DNA from: an uncultured Erysipelotrichaceae bacterium
GTDB taxonomy: Bacteria > Bacillota_I > Bacilli_A > RF39 > UBA660
Reading direction: 5' to 3'
Assembly: GCA_902783215.1 (NCBI GenBank)
Contig: CACZQD010000054.1
Location: forward strand, 1 to 17,176
DNA length: 17,176 nt
In this document: one piece after another, positions 1 to 5,753 of the stretch
How positions within the stretch are numbered: the stretch's first letter is position 1
Layout of the letters: every line of letters begins with the position of its first letter
Position numbers and translations under genes: made by a program
The notes under the pieces: generated by a model
The model's database searches: none
What the model was told of the DNA's origin: nothing
The model's input: the letters and a program-made list of their open reading frames with translations, nothing else

Positions 1-12
1 AAATTTAGTCAT
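1..12 (-). CDS. Start of an unidentified gene, cut by the window edge
   Basis: Only four codons (M-T-K-F) lie inside the window. The evidence is a minus-strand ATG preceded at good spacing by a strong Shine-Dalgarno sequence (GGGAGG, about positions 15-20). It lies downstream of the rpsR terminator. The product cannot be identified. Confidence 0.5.
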
Positions 13-90
13 ATTCCTCCCTTCTAATCACATCTTCAATCCCTTCACTTATATTATTAGATAAAACTTTTCTATTTCCTTTTAAATAAC

Positions 91-117
91 AAAAAAAATA
101 AGTTTTTACACTTATTT
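91..117 (-). terminator. Rho-independent terminator after rpsR
   Basis: An 8-bp inverted repeat (96-103 with 110-117, loop of six) is followed on the minus strand by a run of Ts at 91-95. The 5' arm touches the rpsR stop codon. It closes the rpsF-ssb-rpsR operon. Confidence 0.8.
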
Positions 118-335
118 TATTTAACAAATGGTATTAATGCCATAAATCTAGCATATTTAACTTGTGTAGCAATGTGTCTTTGATGTTTTGCACATGCACC
201 TGTAACTCTTCTTGGTAATATTTTACCTTTATCTGCGCTTACGTATTTTTTGATTACGTCTACATTTTTATAATCAATTTCTTGACCATCACACATTCTA
301 CATCTTTTTTTCTTTTTTCTATAAAATTCTGCCAT
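117..335 (-). CDS. rpsR: 30S ribosomal protein S18
   Basis: S18 binds 16S rRNA in the platform of the small subunit as a heterodimer with S6. The 72-residue product has the normal length and the family core: K-I-L-P-R-R-V-T-G around residues 38-46, the A-K-H-Q-R segment near 49-53, and a basic start. Cys12, Cys15, Cys48 and possibly His51 suggest the metal-binding (Cys-containing) form of S18 known from many bacteria; metal binding is inferred. The ATG follows an AGGAGG Shine-Dalgarno sequence that begins close to the ssb stop. It is the last gene of the rpsF-ssb-rpsR operon, a conserved order, and ends at a clear terminator. Confidence 0.97.
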   Translation of the reverse strand: MAEFYRKKKKRCRMCDGQEIDYKNVDVIKKYVSADKGKILPRRVTGACAKHQRHIATQVKYARFMALIPFVK

Positions 336-347
336 ATTATCCTCCTT

Positions 348-818
348 TTAGTCTAAGAAGTCTTCATCGATTGATACATTATCTCCAAATTCAGCAAATG
401 GATCATTTGTAACATCTACACTATTGTTTGATGGAGTAGGGGCAGGAGCTGGTTGTTGATAATCATATGGTGAATCAGGTACTGGAGCACTATTTCTAGA
501 ATTCTTTGAATCTACAAAATCAAAGTTATCTACAAATACTTCAGTAGTATATCTTCTATTTCCATTTTGATCATCATAACTTCCTGTTCTTATGTTTCCA
601 TCAATACAAATTTGACTTCCTTTATCAAAATATTGTGAGATTATTTCTGCTGTTCTTCTCCAAGCAACAACAGTAATAAAATCTGCATCTCTTGTTCCGT
701 CTTCTTTTGTTTGTCTTCTATTAACAGCTACTGTAAATCTTGTATATGCTGTATTTGAGCTTGTATATCTTAATTCTGGTTTTGCTGTTAATCTTCCTAA
801 CAATACTACTTTATTCAT
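348..818 (-). CDS. ssb: Single-stranded DNA-binding protein
   Basis: SSB coats single-stranded DNA during replication, repair and recombination. Residues 1-105 form the OB-fold domain, with the typical start M-N-K-V-V-L-L-G-R-L, the F-T-V-A-V-N-R strand and the F-I-T-V-V-A-W segment. Residues 106-140 are a Pro/Asn/Ser-rich linker, and the last residues are acidic. The usual C-terminal tip that binds partner proteins ends in D-D-D-L-P-F; here the protein ends D-E-D-F-L-D, so the terminal Pro-Phe is absent. Length (156 aa) is normal. The gene sits between rpsF and rpsR as in most bacteria, 10 bases after rpsF, with a GAGAGGT-type ribosome site. Confidence 0.96.
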   Translation of the reverse strand: MNKVVLLGRLTAKPELRYTSSNTAYTRFTVAVNRRQTKEDGTRDADFITVVAWRRTAEIISQYFDKGSQICIDGNIRTGSYDDQNGNRRYTTEVFVDNFDFVDSKNSRNSAPVPDSPYDYQQPAPAPTPSNNSVDVTNDPFAEFGDNVSIDEDFLD

Positions 819-828
819 AAATACCTCT

Positions 829-1131
829 CTAATCTTCTTTTTTTATGATTAAATGTCTAATAATGTCTGAACTAATTAAAGCTAAACGATCAAATTCTTT
901 TACAGCTTTATCGTCTTTAGACTCTAAATTAATTACATAGTAGTTACCACTCTTGTGAACTTCATTTCCTCTTTTAATTTCATAAGCTAATGGTCTTTGT
1001 CCCCAAGCATCAACATTTGTTACTTTCGCACCATTTGTTTCTAATGTTTTTTGAAAGCTAGAAGCTACTTTTTTAATATCTTCTTCTGATAGTGTTGATT
1101 TTACTATGAACATAATTTCATAATTTCTCAT
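829..1131 (-). CDS. rpsF: 30S ribosomal protein S6
   Basis: S6 pairs with S18 on the platform of the small subunit. The 100-residue product starts M-R-N-Y-E-I-M-F-I-V and contains the family segment W-G-Q-R-P-L-A-Y-E-I followed by G-x-Y-Y-V-I-N-L, both standard for S6. It has no long C-terminal glutamate tail. It is the first gene of the rpsF-ssb-rpsR operon and is preceded by a strong promoter and a structured leader whose hairpin includes the GGAGG ribosome-binding site. That suggests feedback control by the S6:S18 complex, as known in other bacteria. Confidence 0.97.
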   Translation of the reverse strand: MRNYEIMFIVKSTLSEEDIKKVASSFQKTLETNGAKVTNVDAWGQRPLAYEIKRGNEVHKSGNYYVINLESKDDKAVKEFDRLALISSDIIRHLIIKKED

Positions 1132-1139
1132 TTCTACAC

Positions 1140-1174
1140 CTCCTTATGGTTATAAGCCCAAATAGGGCAAGGAG
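1140..1174 (-). promoter_or_regulatory. Structured rpsF leader, candidate S6:S18 autoregulatory site
   Basis: The leader RNA can fold into two stacked helices. An outer stem pairs CUCCUU (1169-1174) with AAGGAG (1140-1145), which is the rpsF Shine-Dalgarno itself. An inner stem pairs GCCC (1165-1168) with GGGC (1156-1159) around a 5-base loop. The helices are continuous on the 5' side and separated by a 10-base bulge containing ACC on the 3' side. This resembles the S6:S18-binding mRNA motif reported for rpsF leaders, although the conserved CCG of that motif is not exact here. Confidence 0.55.
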
Positions 1175-1194
1175 TAAATTAATACTCGTAAGAG

Positions 1195-1223
1195 ATTATA
1201 ACAAATTTTTTTTATTTTGTCTA
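1195..1223 (-). promoter_or_regulatory. Promoter of rpsF-ssb-rpsR
   Basis: Minus-strand sigma-A type promoter: -35 TAGACA (1218-1223), 17-base spacer, perfect -10 TATAAT (1195-1200). It leaves an untranslated leader of about 55-60 bases before the rpsF start. Confidence 0.8.
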
Positions 1224-1233
1224 CTACTAATTC

Positions 1234-1863
1234 TTATAAATGTTTGTTTGCACTATTTATTGTTTTTCCAACAATAATTTCATCTGGAATTATTTGTCGA
1301 TCTTTATTCAATAAACATTGTTCTGCATAAATAATTGATGCATTGAAACTATTATCTTTAATAACATTGCCTTTTATATCTTTGAAACCAACTAATGGAT
1401 CTTCATCTGTTATCAATTGTTTTTGACTAACTTTTTTTAGTATTTCTCCATATTCATCTTCTAGTTTCTTTAAAAAATATATTTGAGTTTCTGTTACTGC
1501 ACTTGGAAAATGAATCCAAATACTTTTTATTGTTCCAATTGTTTCTCCGAATGATTCATTAAACATTCTAATTAATATATTTTGTTCTTGTAGGAGATAT
1601 ATTTTTTCTATTTCTATTTCTTTACTATATATTATTTCTCTATTATATATTAAATTACTTAGTAAATCACATGTTGGGTTATGATCTCCTGATCCTACTC
1701 CATTACCAAAATCAATATTTCTCGTTAATATTAGTTGAGTAGGGGTAATTAATCCAATTGCTCCATTATTCTTTTTTATGGAATCATTTATAAAAAAATT
1801 TCCTAAATCAAATTGTTCCATTTCCTTTTTAAAAAAATCATATAACTTTTTTCTATTTTCCAT
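1234..1863 (-). CDS. Unrecognised protein of 209 residues between ung and rpsF
   Basis: I do not recognise this protein. It is predicted to be soluble, with no signal peptide or membrane segment. Its N-terminal ~30 residues are highly charged. The middle contains T-P-T-Q-L-I-L-T-R-N (about 41-50), and later there is an I-H-F-P segment followed by a predicted helix T-E-T-Q-x-x-F-L-K-K-L-E (about 116-136). The composition is AT-rich like its neighbours, so there is no sign of recent transfer. The ATG follows an AAAGGT ribosome site, and the gene begins 24 bases after ung, suggesting co-transcription with the membrane gene-lgt-ung group. It ends just before the rpsF promoter with no obvious terminator. 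Confidence 0.75.
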   Translation of the reverse strand: MENRKKLYDFFKKEMEQFDLGNFFINDSIKKNNGAIGLITPTQLILTRNIDFGNGVGSGDHNPTCDLLSNLIYNREIIYSKEIEIEKIYLLQEQNILIRMFNESFGETIGTIKSIWIHFPSAVTETQIYFLKKLEDEYGEILKKVSQKQLITDEDPLVGFKDIKGNVIKDNSFNASIIYAEQCLLNKDRQIIPDEIIVGKTINSANKHL

Positions 1864-1887
1864 ATATATTACCTTTCATATAATTAA

Positions 1888-2538
1888 TTACCACTTTATT
1901 TCTTTTTGTCCAATACTTTTTAAAAATTTGTTTGTTTTCGAAAATGGTTTACTTCCAAAGAAACCACGATGTGCGGATAATGGTGAAGGATGTGGACTTT
2001 CTATTATTTTATGATTAGGATTAGTTATTAAAGATTTTTTACTTCTAGCAAAACTTCCCCATAAAATAAATACTATTGGTTTTTCTCTATGATTTAAATA
2101 TTTAATTATATTGTCGGTAAATATTTCCCATCCTTTATCTTTATGAGATAACGGTTTATCTTTTTGAACAGTCATGATGGAATTTAATAGTAATACTCCT
2201 TCTTTAGCCCAATCTGTTAAGTCTGTATTATTTCTTTTAATTCCTATGTCACTTTCTAGTTCTTTAAAAATATTTAATAGAGAAGGGGGCATTTTTACTC
2301 CTTGACGAACAGAAAAACTCAATCCATGAGCTTCTCCTAATCCATGATATGGATCTTGACCTAATATTACTACCTTTACTTTGTCATAATCAGTAAATCT
2401 TAGTGCGTCAAATATATTTTCATAAGGTGGGAATATTTGCTTGTTTTTGTATTCTTGTTTAACAAATATACCTAATTTTTTAAAATATTCTTGTTTAAAT
2501 TCATTTTTTAGAACTTGATCCCATTTCTTGTTTATCAT
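1888..2538 (-). CDS. ung: Uracil-DNA glycosylase (family 1)
   Basis: Ung removes uracil from DNA as the first step of base-excision repair. The 216-residue product has the water-activating motif G-Q-D-P-Y-H-G at residues 60-66 (Asp62 is the general base), the L-L-L-N-S segment near 116-120, and the H-P-S-P-L-S leucine-loop motif at 183-188 followed by the R-G-F-F-G-S-K-P-F segment. All are typical of family 1, and the length is normal. The start lies inside the end of lgt, a 38-base out-of-frame overlap, with an AAGGAG ribosome site eight bases upstream, so the two genes are probably co-expressed. Confidence 0.97.
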   Translation of the reverse strand: MINKKWDQVLKNEFKQEYFKKLGIFVKQEYKNKQIFPPYENIFDALRFTDYDKVKVVILGQDPYHGLGEAHGLSFSVRQGVKMPPSLLNIFKELESDIGIKRNNTDLTDWAKEGVLLLNSIMTVQKDKPLSHKDKGWEIFTDNIIKYLNHREKPIVFILWGSFARSKKSLITNPNHKIIESPHPSPLSAHRGFFGSKPFSKTNKFLKSIGQKEIKW

Positions 2539-3304
2539 TTTTACTCCTTATTTTTAATACAATAAATAATGTGATTCCACTTATTATCATAATTATTGAT
2601 ACTAGTTGAGCTATTTTTAAATTACCTATCATTAAACTGTCCTGTCTTAGTGACTCGATAAAAAATCTTAAAATGCCATATATTATTAAATATATACTTG
2701 TCAATTCTCCATTAACTTTTTTTATCTTATATTTATAAATTATAAGTATAATAAATCCTAATAAACATCCCAATGATTCATAAAAAAATGTAGGATGATA
2801 ATAATGATGATCAATATACATACCATTTATTATAAATTTAGGAATATGTATTTTAGAAAGAGTATCATATGTAGTTATTGAACCATATGCCTCCTTATTA
2901 AAGAAATTGCCCCATCTTCCAATTGCTTGACCAATTATTAATGCTGGAACAAAAATATCAAATGTTTTTAATAAGTTTAAATTATTTTTTCTACAATATA
3001 AGATAATAAATATAATTCCCGAGATTATTCCACCATGGATAGCTAATCCACCTTCCCATATTTTAATAATATCTATTGGATTATTTAGATAATAATCTAA
3101 ATTAAATATACAATAATATATTCTAGCTCCTAATATACATACTATTATTAAATAGAAACATAAATTTGATATTATTAGTTTATCTATTTTATTTTTTTTT
3201 GCTTCTTTTTCGATTAAAAATATTCCTAAAAGAAATGCTGATAAAATAAGTACTGAATACCACTTTATTTGAAAATCACCTATTGATATTAAATTAGAAC
3301 TCAT
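2501..3304 (-). CDS. lgt: Prolipoprotein diacylglyceryl transferase
   Basis: Lgt transfers diacylglycerol from phosphatidylglycerol to the lipobox cysteine of prolipoproteins in the cytoplasmic membrane. The 267-residue protein has about seven hydrophobic segments. Signature residues are visible: G-G-L-A-I-H-G-G near 85-92, the Q-A-I-G-R-W-G-N-F-F-N-K-E-A-Y-G Lgt signature at 126-141 (Arg130 matches an essential arginine of E. coli Lgt), P-T-F-F-Y-E-S at 171-177, and Y-G-x-x-R-F-x-x-E-x-x-R at 209-220. It overlaps the upstream membrane gene by four bases (ATGA) and the downstream ung by 38 bases. It stops with TGA, which shows that TGA is not Trp here. One likely substrate, the YidC lipoprotein, is encoded in this window. 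Confidence 0.96.
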   Translation of the reverse strand: MSSNLISIGDFQIKWYSVLILSAFLLGIFLIEKEAKKNKIDKLIISNLCFYLIIVCILGARIYYCIFNLDYYLNNPIDIIKIWEGGLAIHGGIISGIIFIILYCRKNNLNLLKTFDIFVPALIIGQAIGRWGNFFNKEAYGSITTYDTLSKIHIPKFIINGMYIDHHYYHPTFFYESLGCLLGFIILIIYKYKIKKVNGELTSIYLIIYGILRFFIESLRQDSLMIGNLKIAQLVSIIMIISGITLFIVLKIRSKNDKQEMGSSSKK

Positions 3305-3705
3305 TTTTTTAATCCTTTTAATAGATTGTCAATAATTATATTGTCCATAATAGCATTCATAATTGAAATTACTATAGATATTAAGAATAAACTAAGTATT
3401 CCATGAATTTGAAAATGATCAAATAATACTAAATCAGTTATTTTTAATATTAACATATTTATAACTGGATAGAATAGTCCTAATGTAAGAGCAGTTAATG
3501 GCATAGTAAGCCATACTAATAGTGGTTTTATTGTTCTATTTAAAATAAAAATTATTAAAACAGCTATTAATCCCCATAATCCATAGTAGTTACTATCTAT
3601 ATACATATACTTGGTAAATATAACAGATATGGTTATTAATACTAATGTATATCCTAGCATGTGAATAAACCAATCTAAATATTTATTTATTTTTTTCTTT
3701 TTCAA
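3301..3705 (-). CDS. Small membrane protein of the YvlD / phage-holin-4 superfamily
   Basis: A 134-residue membrane protein with four hydrophobic segments (about 13-31, 40-56, 62-90 and 100-118) and a basic N-terminus. The family signature is visible: N-R-T-I-K-P-L-L (56-63), then L-T-x-P-L-T-x-L-T-L-G-L-F (66-78) and I-N (82-83), as in YvlD-type proteins. Databases label these 'phage holin family', but the group is chromosomal and widespread; its function is poorly defined. The start is TTG, chosen because an AGGAG site lies eight bases upstream and the nearby ATG in that leader is out of frame and closes at once. It ends in a four-base overlap with lgt, so the two are translationally linked. 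Confidence 0.85.
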   Translation of the reverse strand: MKKKKINKYLDWFIHMLGYTLVLITISVIFTKYMYIDSNYYGLWGLIAVLIIFILNRTIKPLLVWLTMPLTALTLGLFYPVINMLILKITDLVLFDHFQIHGILSLFLISIVISIMNAIMDNIIIDNLLKGLKK

Positions 3706-3723
3706 GTTATCATCTCCTATTAT

Positions 3724-3752
3724 ATTATAATACTATTCTGCTTCCATTTCAA
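3724..3752 (-). promoter_or_regulatory. Promoter for the membrane gene-lgt-ung group
   Basis: Minus strand -35 TTGAAA (3747-3752), exactly 17 bases, -10 TATAAT (3724-3729). The -35 lies inside the end of uvrB. The untranslated leader would be only about 12 bases, just enough to contain the AGGAG ribosome site before the TTG start. The four genes downstream could therefore be expressed separately from uvrB, for which I see no terminator. Confidence 0.55.
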
Positions 3753-5676
3753 ATAAAATATCTCTTAATTCCATTGCTCTTTCAAAATCTAATTCTTTTG
3801 CAGCTTTTTTCATTTCACTTTCTATTTGCTCTTTTGTGTAAGTAATAGTTTTTTCTTTGTTATCTTTAATATTAGATTTATTTTCATCAGTATTAGAAAT
3901 AAGATTTCTTATTTCTTTAACGATTGTTTTTGGAATTATGTGATGCTTTTCATTATATTCTATTTGAATTTTTCTTCTTCTATTTGTTTCATCTATTGCA
4001 GTTTTCATCGAATCACTAATTGTATCAGCAAACATTATAACATGACCATGTTCATTTCTGGCAGCTCTACCTATTGTTTGAATTAATGAACGATCACTTC
4101 GTAAGAATCCTTGTTTATCTGCATCTAATATAGCTATTAAACTTACTTCTGGAATATCTAATCCTTCTCTTAATAAGTTTATTCCAACTAAGCAATCATA
4201 TTTACCCAATCTTAAATCACGTATTATTTTAGTTCTTTCTAATGTTTTTATTTCAGAGTGTAGGTAAGCTACTTTAATATCTAATTTTTTCAAATATTGC
4301 GTTAATTCTTCTGCCATACGAATTGTTAGAGTAGTTATCATAACTCTTTCATTTTTATTTATCTTATCTTCTATCTGCTCTACTAAAACATCAATTTGAT
4401 TTTTTGTTGGTTTTATTTCAATAGTTGGATCAAGCAAGCCAGTTGGTCTAATTACTTGTTCAACAACATCATTACTCTTCGATAATTCATAATCTCCTGG
4501 TGTGGCTGATACACAGATTATTTGATTTATTTTTTGTTCAAATTCTTCAAACCTAAGTGGTCTATTATCTAATGCACTAGGTAATCTAAATCCATATTCG
4601 ACTAATATTTCTTTTCTAGCTCTATCACCATTATACATTCCTCTAACCTGTGGTAATGTAACATGTGATTCATCTACCATGAGTAAAAAATCTTTTGGAA
4701 AAAAATCAATAAGTGTGGCAGGAGTTTCTCCAGGCTGTTTTAAAGCAAGTGGTCGAGAATAGTTTTCTACTCCACGGCAAGTTCCTGTTTCAAGTAACAT
4801 TTCTAAATCATAATTGGTTCTTTCTTGTAATCTTTGATATTCTAATAATTTATTATTTTGCTTAAAATATTCTAATCGTTCTTGAAGTTCTTGTCTAATA
4901 TTTTCAACAGCTATTTTTATTTTTTCTTCATTAGTAACAAAGTGACTAGCTGGGAATATAGTTATTGTTTTTTTATTTTTTTTAACTACACCTGTAACTA
5001 TATCAAATTCACTTATTCTATCTACTTCATCACCAAATAATTCTATTCTAATACCTGATGCATGTTGATGAATTGGAATAATTTCAATAATATCTCCTTG
5101 TACTCTAAATGTTCCTCTTTTAAAATCGTAATTATTTCTTTCATATAACATGTTTATTAGTTTTTCTATTATATTATCTCTATCTATAGTTTCTCCTAAT
5201 GATATAGTAATGGTTTTATTGCGATATTCTTCTATTTCTCCTATACCATAAATACATGATACTGATGCTACTACTATTACATCTTTTTCATTTAATAAAG
5301 AAGCTGTTGCATAATGACGCATTTCATCTATTTCATCATTTATGGAGGCATCTTTTTCAATATAAGTATCTGTTTTGGCTACATATGCTTCTGGTTGATA
5401 ATAATCATAATAACTGACCCAAAAACATACATGATTATTTGGAAATAATTCTTTAAATTCAGCATATAATTGACCTGCTAGTGTTTTATTATGAGCAAGA
5501 ATTAGTGTTGGTTTGTTAACTTGTTTTATAATATTTGCCATAGTAAATGTCTTACCTGTTCCTGTTGCACCTTTTAATACTTGCCATTTTTTATTATCTT
5601 TTATACCTTTAACTAATTTATCTATTGCCTCTGGTTGATCTCCACTTGGTTTATATTCTGATACTAATTCAAACAT
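3733..5676 (-). CDS. uvrB: Excinuclease ABC subunit B
   Basis: UvrB is the damage-verifying helicase-like subunit of nucleotide excision repair, working with UvrA and UvrC. The 647-residue product starts M-F-E-L-V-S-E-Y-K-P-S-G-D-Q-P-E-A-I, the family start. Walker A G-A-T-G-T-G-K-T is at 36-43, followed by the Y-Y-D-Y-Y-Q-P-E-A-Y beta-hairpin region, the D-E-S-H box, the G-x-N-L-L-R-E-G-L-D-I-P-E-V motif, Q-T-I-G-R-A-A-R-N (motif VI), and a C-terminal UVR domain in the last ~35 residues. An ATG 18 codons further upstream (5730) is open in frame but lies inside the noc terminator and adds residues foreign to the family, so 5676 was chosen. No LexA-type GAAC..GTTC operator is visible upstream. 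Confidence 0.96.
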   Translation of the reverse strand: MFELVSEYKPSGDQPEAIDKLVKGIKDNKKWQVLKGATGTGKTFTMANIIKQVNKPTLILAHNKTLAGQLYAEFKELFPNNHVCFWVSYYDYYQPEAYVAKTDTYIEKDASINDEIDEMRHYATASLLNEKDVIVVASVSCIYGIGEIEEYRNKTITISLGETIDRDNIIEKLINMLYERNNYDFKRGTFRVQGDIIEIIPIHQHASGIRIELFGDEVDRISEFDIVTGVVKKNKKTITIFPASHFVTNEEKIKIAVENIRQELQERLEYFKQNNKLLEYQRLQERTNYDLEMLLETGTCRGVENYSRPLALKQPGETPATLIDFFPKDFLLMVDESHVTLPQVRGMYNGDRARKEILVEYGFRLPSALDNRPLRFEEFEQKINQIICVSATPGDYELSKSNDVVEQVIRPTGLLDPTIEIKPTKNQIDVLVEQIEDKINKNERVMITTLTIRMAEELTQYLKKLDIKVAYLHSEIKTLERTKIIRDLRLGKYDCLVGINLLREGLDIPEVSLIAILDADKQGFLRSDRSLIQTIGRAARNEHGHVIMFADTISDSMKTAIDETNRRRKIQIEYNEKHHIIPKTIVKEIRNLISNTDENKSNIKDNKEKTITYTKEQIESEMKKAAKELDFERAMELRDILFEMEAE

Positions 5677-5701
5677 AATATCATCTCTTTCTCTGATGAT
5701 T

Positions 5702-5730
5702 ATTTTATCATTATATATATAATAAAACAA
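5702..5730 (-). promoter_or_regulatory. Possible uvrB promoter
   Basis: Minus strand -35 TTGTTT (5725-5730), 17-base spacer, -10 TAAAAT (5702-5707). The -35 overlaps the T-tail of the noc terminator. The spacer is filled by a perfect 14-bp palindrome, ATTATATATATAAT (5710-5723). Just downstream, ATCATC (5695-5700) and GATGAT (5680-5685) can pair around the purine-rich ribosome site. Confidence 0.4.
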
Positions 5731-5744
5731 GACTTTTTGTCTTG
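5728..5744 (-). terminator. Rho-independent terminator after noc
   Basis: CAAGAC (5739-5744 read on the minus strand) pairs with GTCTTG (5728-5733) around a 5-base A loop, followed by TTTTATTAT. It lies ten bases after the noc stop codon. Confidence 0.75.
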
Positions 5745-5753
5745 CTTATTAAA

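Noticed and set aside
2162..2170. Single TTTTGAACA in ung, with other lone copies of this 9-mer in rnpA (13157-13165) and dnaA (14355-14363), and TTTTGCACA in rpsR (186-194) and jag (11749-11757)
   Set aside because: Isolated matches inside coding DNA are expected at this base composition; only clusters were treated as DnaA sites.
2501..3303. Possible use of TGA as tryptophan, as in many Mollicutes
   Set aside because: lgt and the membrane gene before it end at TGA at family-typical lengths, and Trp positions use TGG.
3301..3705. 'Phage holin' as a sign of a prophage
   Set aside because: YvlD-type proteins are widespread chromosomal genes; no other phage gene is present and the gene is fused into an operon with lgt by a four-base overlap.
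3826..4086. Plus-strand open frame opposite uvrB
   Set aside because: It is antisense to a conserved gene, with low-complexity hydrophobic translation and no start signals. The other short frames opposite ung, mnmG, mnmE, dnaN and in the rpmH-dnaA spacer fail for the same reasons.
5677..5730. Upstream start of uvrB adding 18 codons
   Set aside because: The extension runs through the uvrB promoter and the noc terminator and has no counterpart in UvrB proteins.
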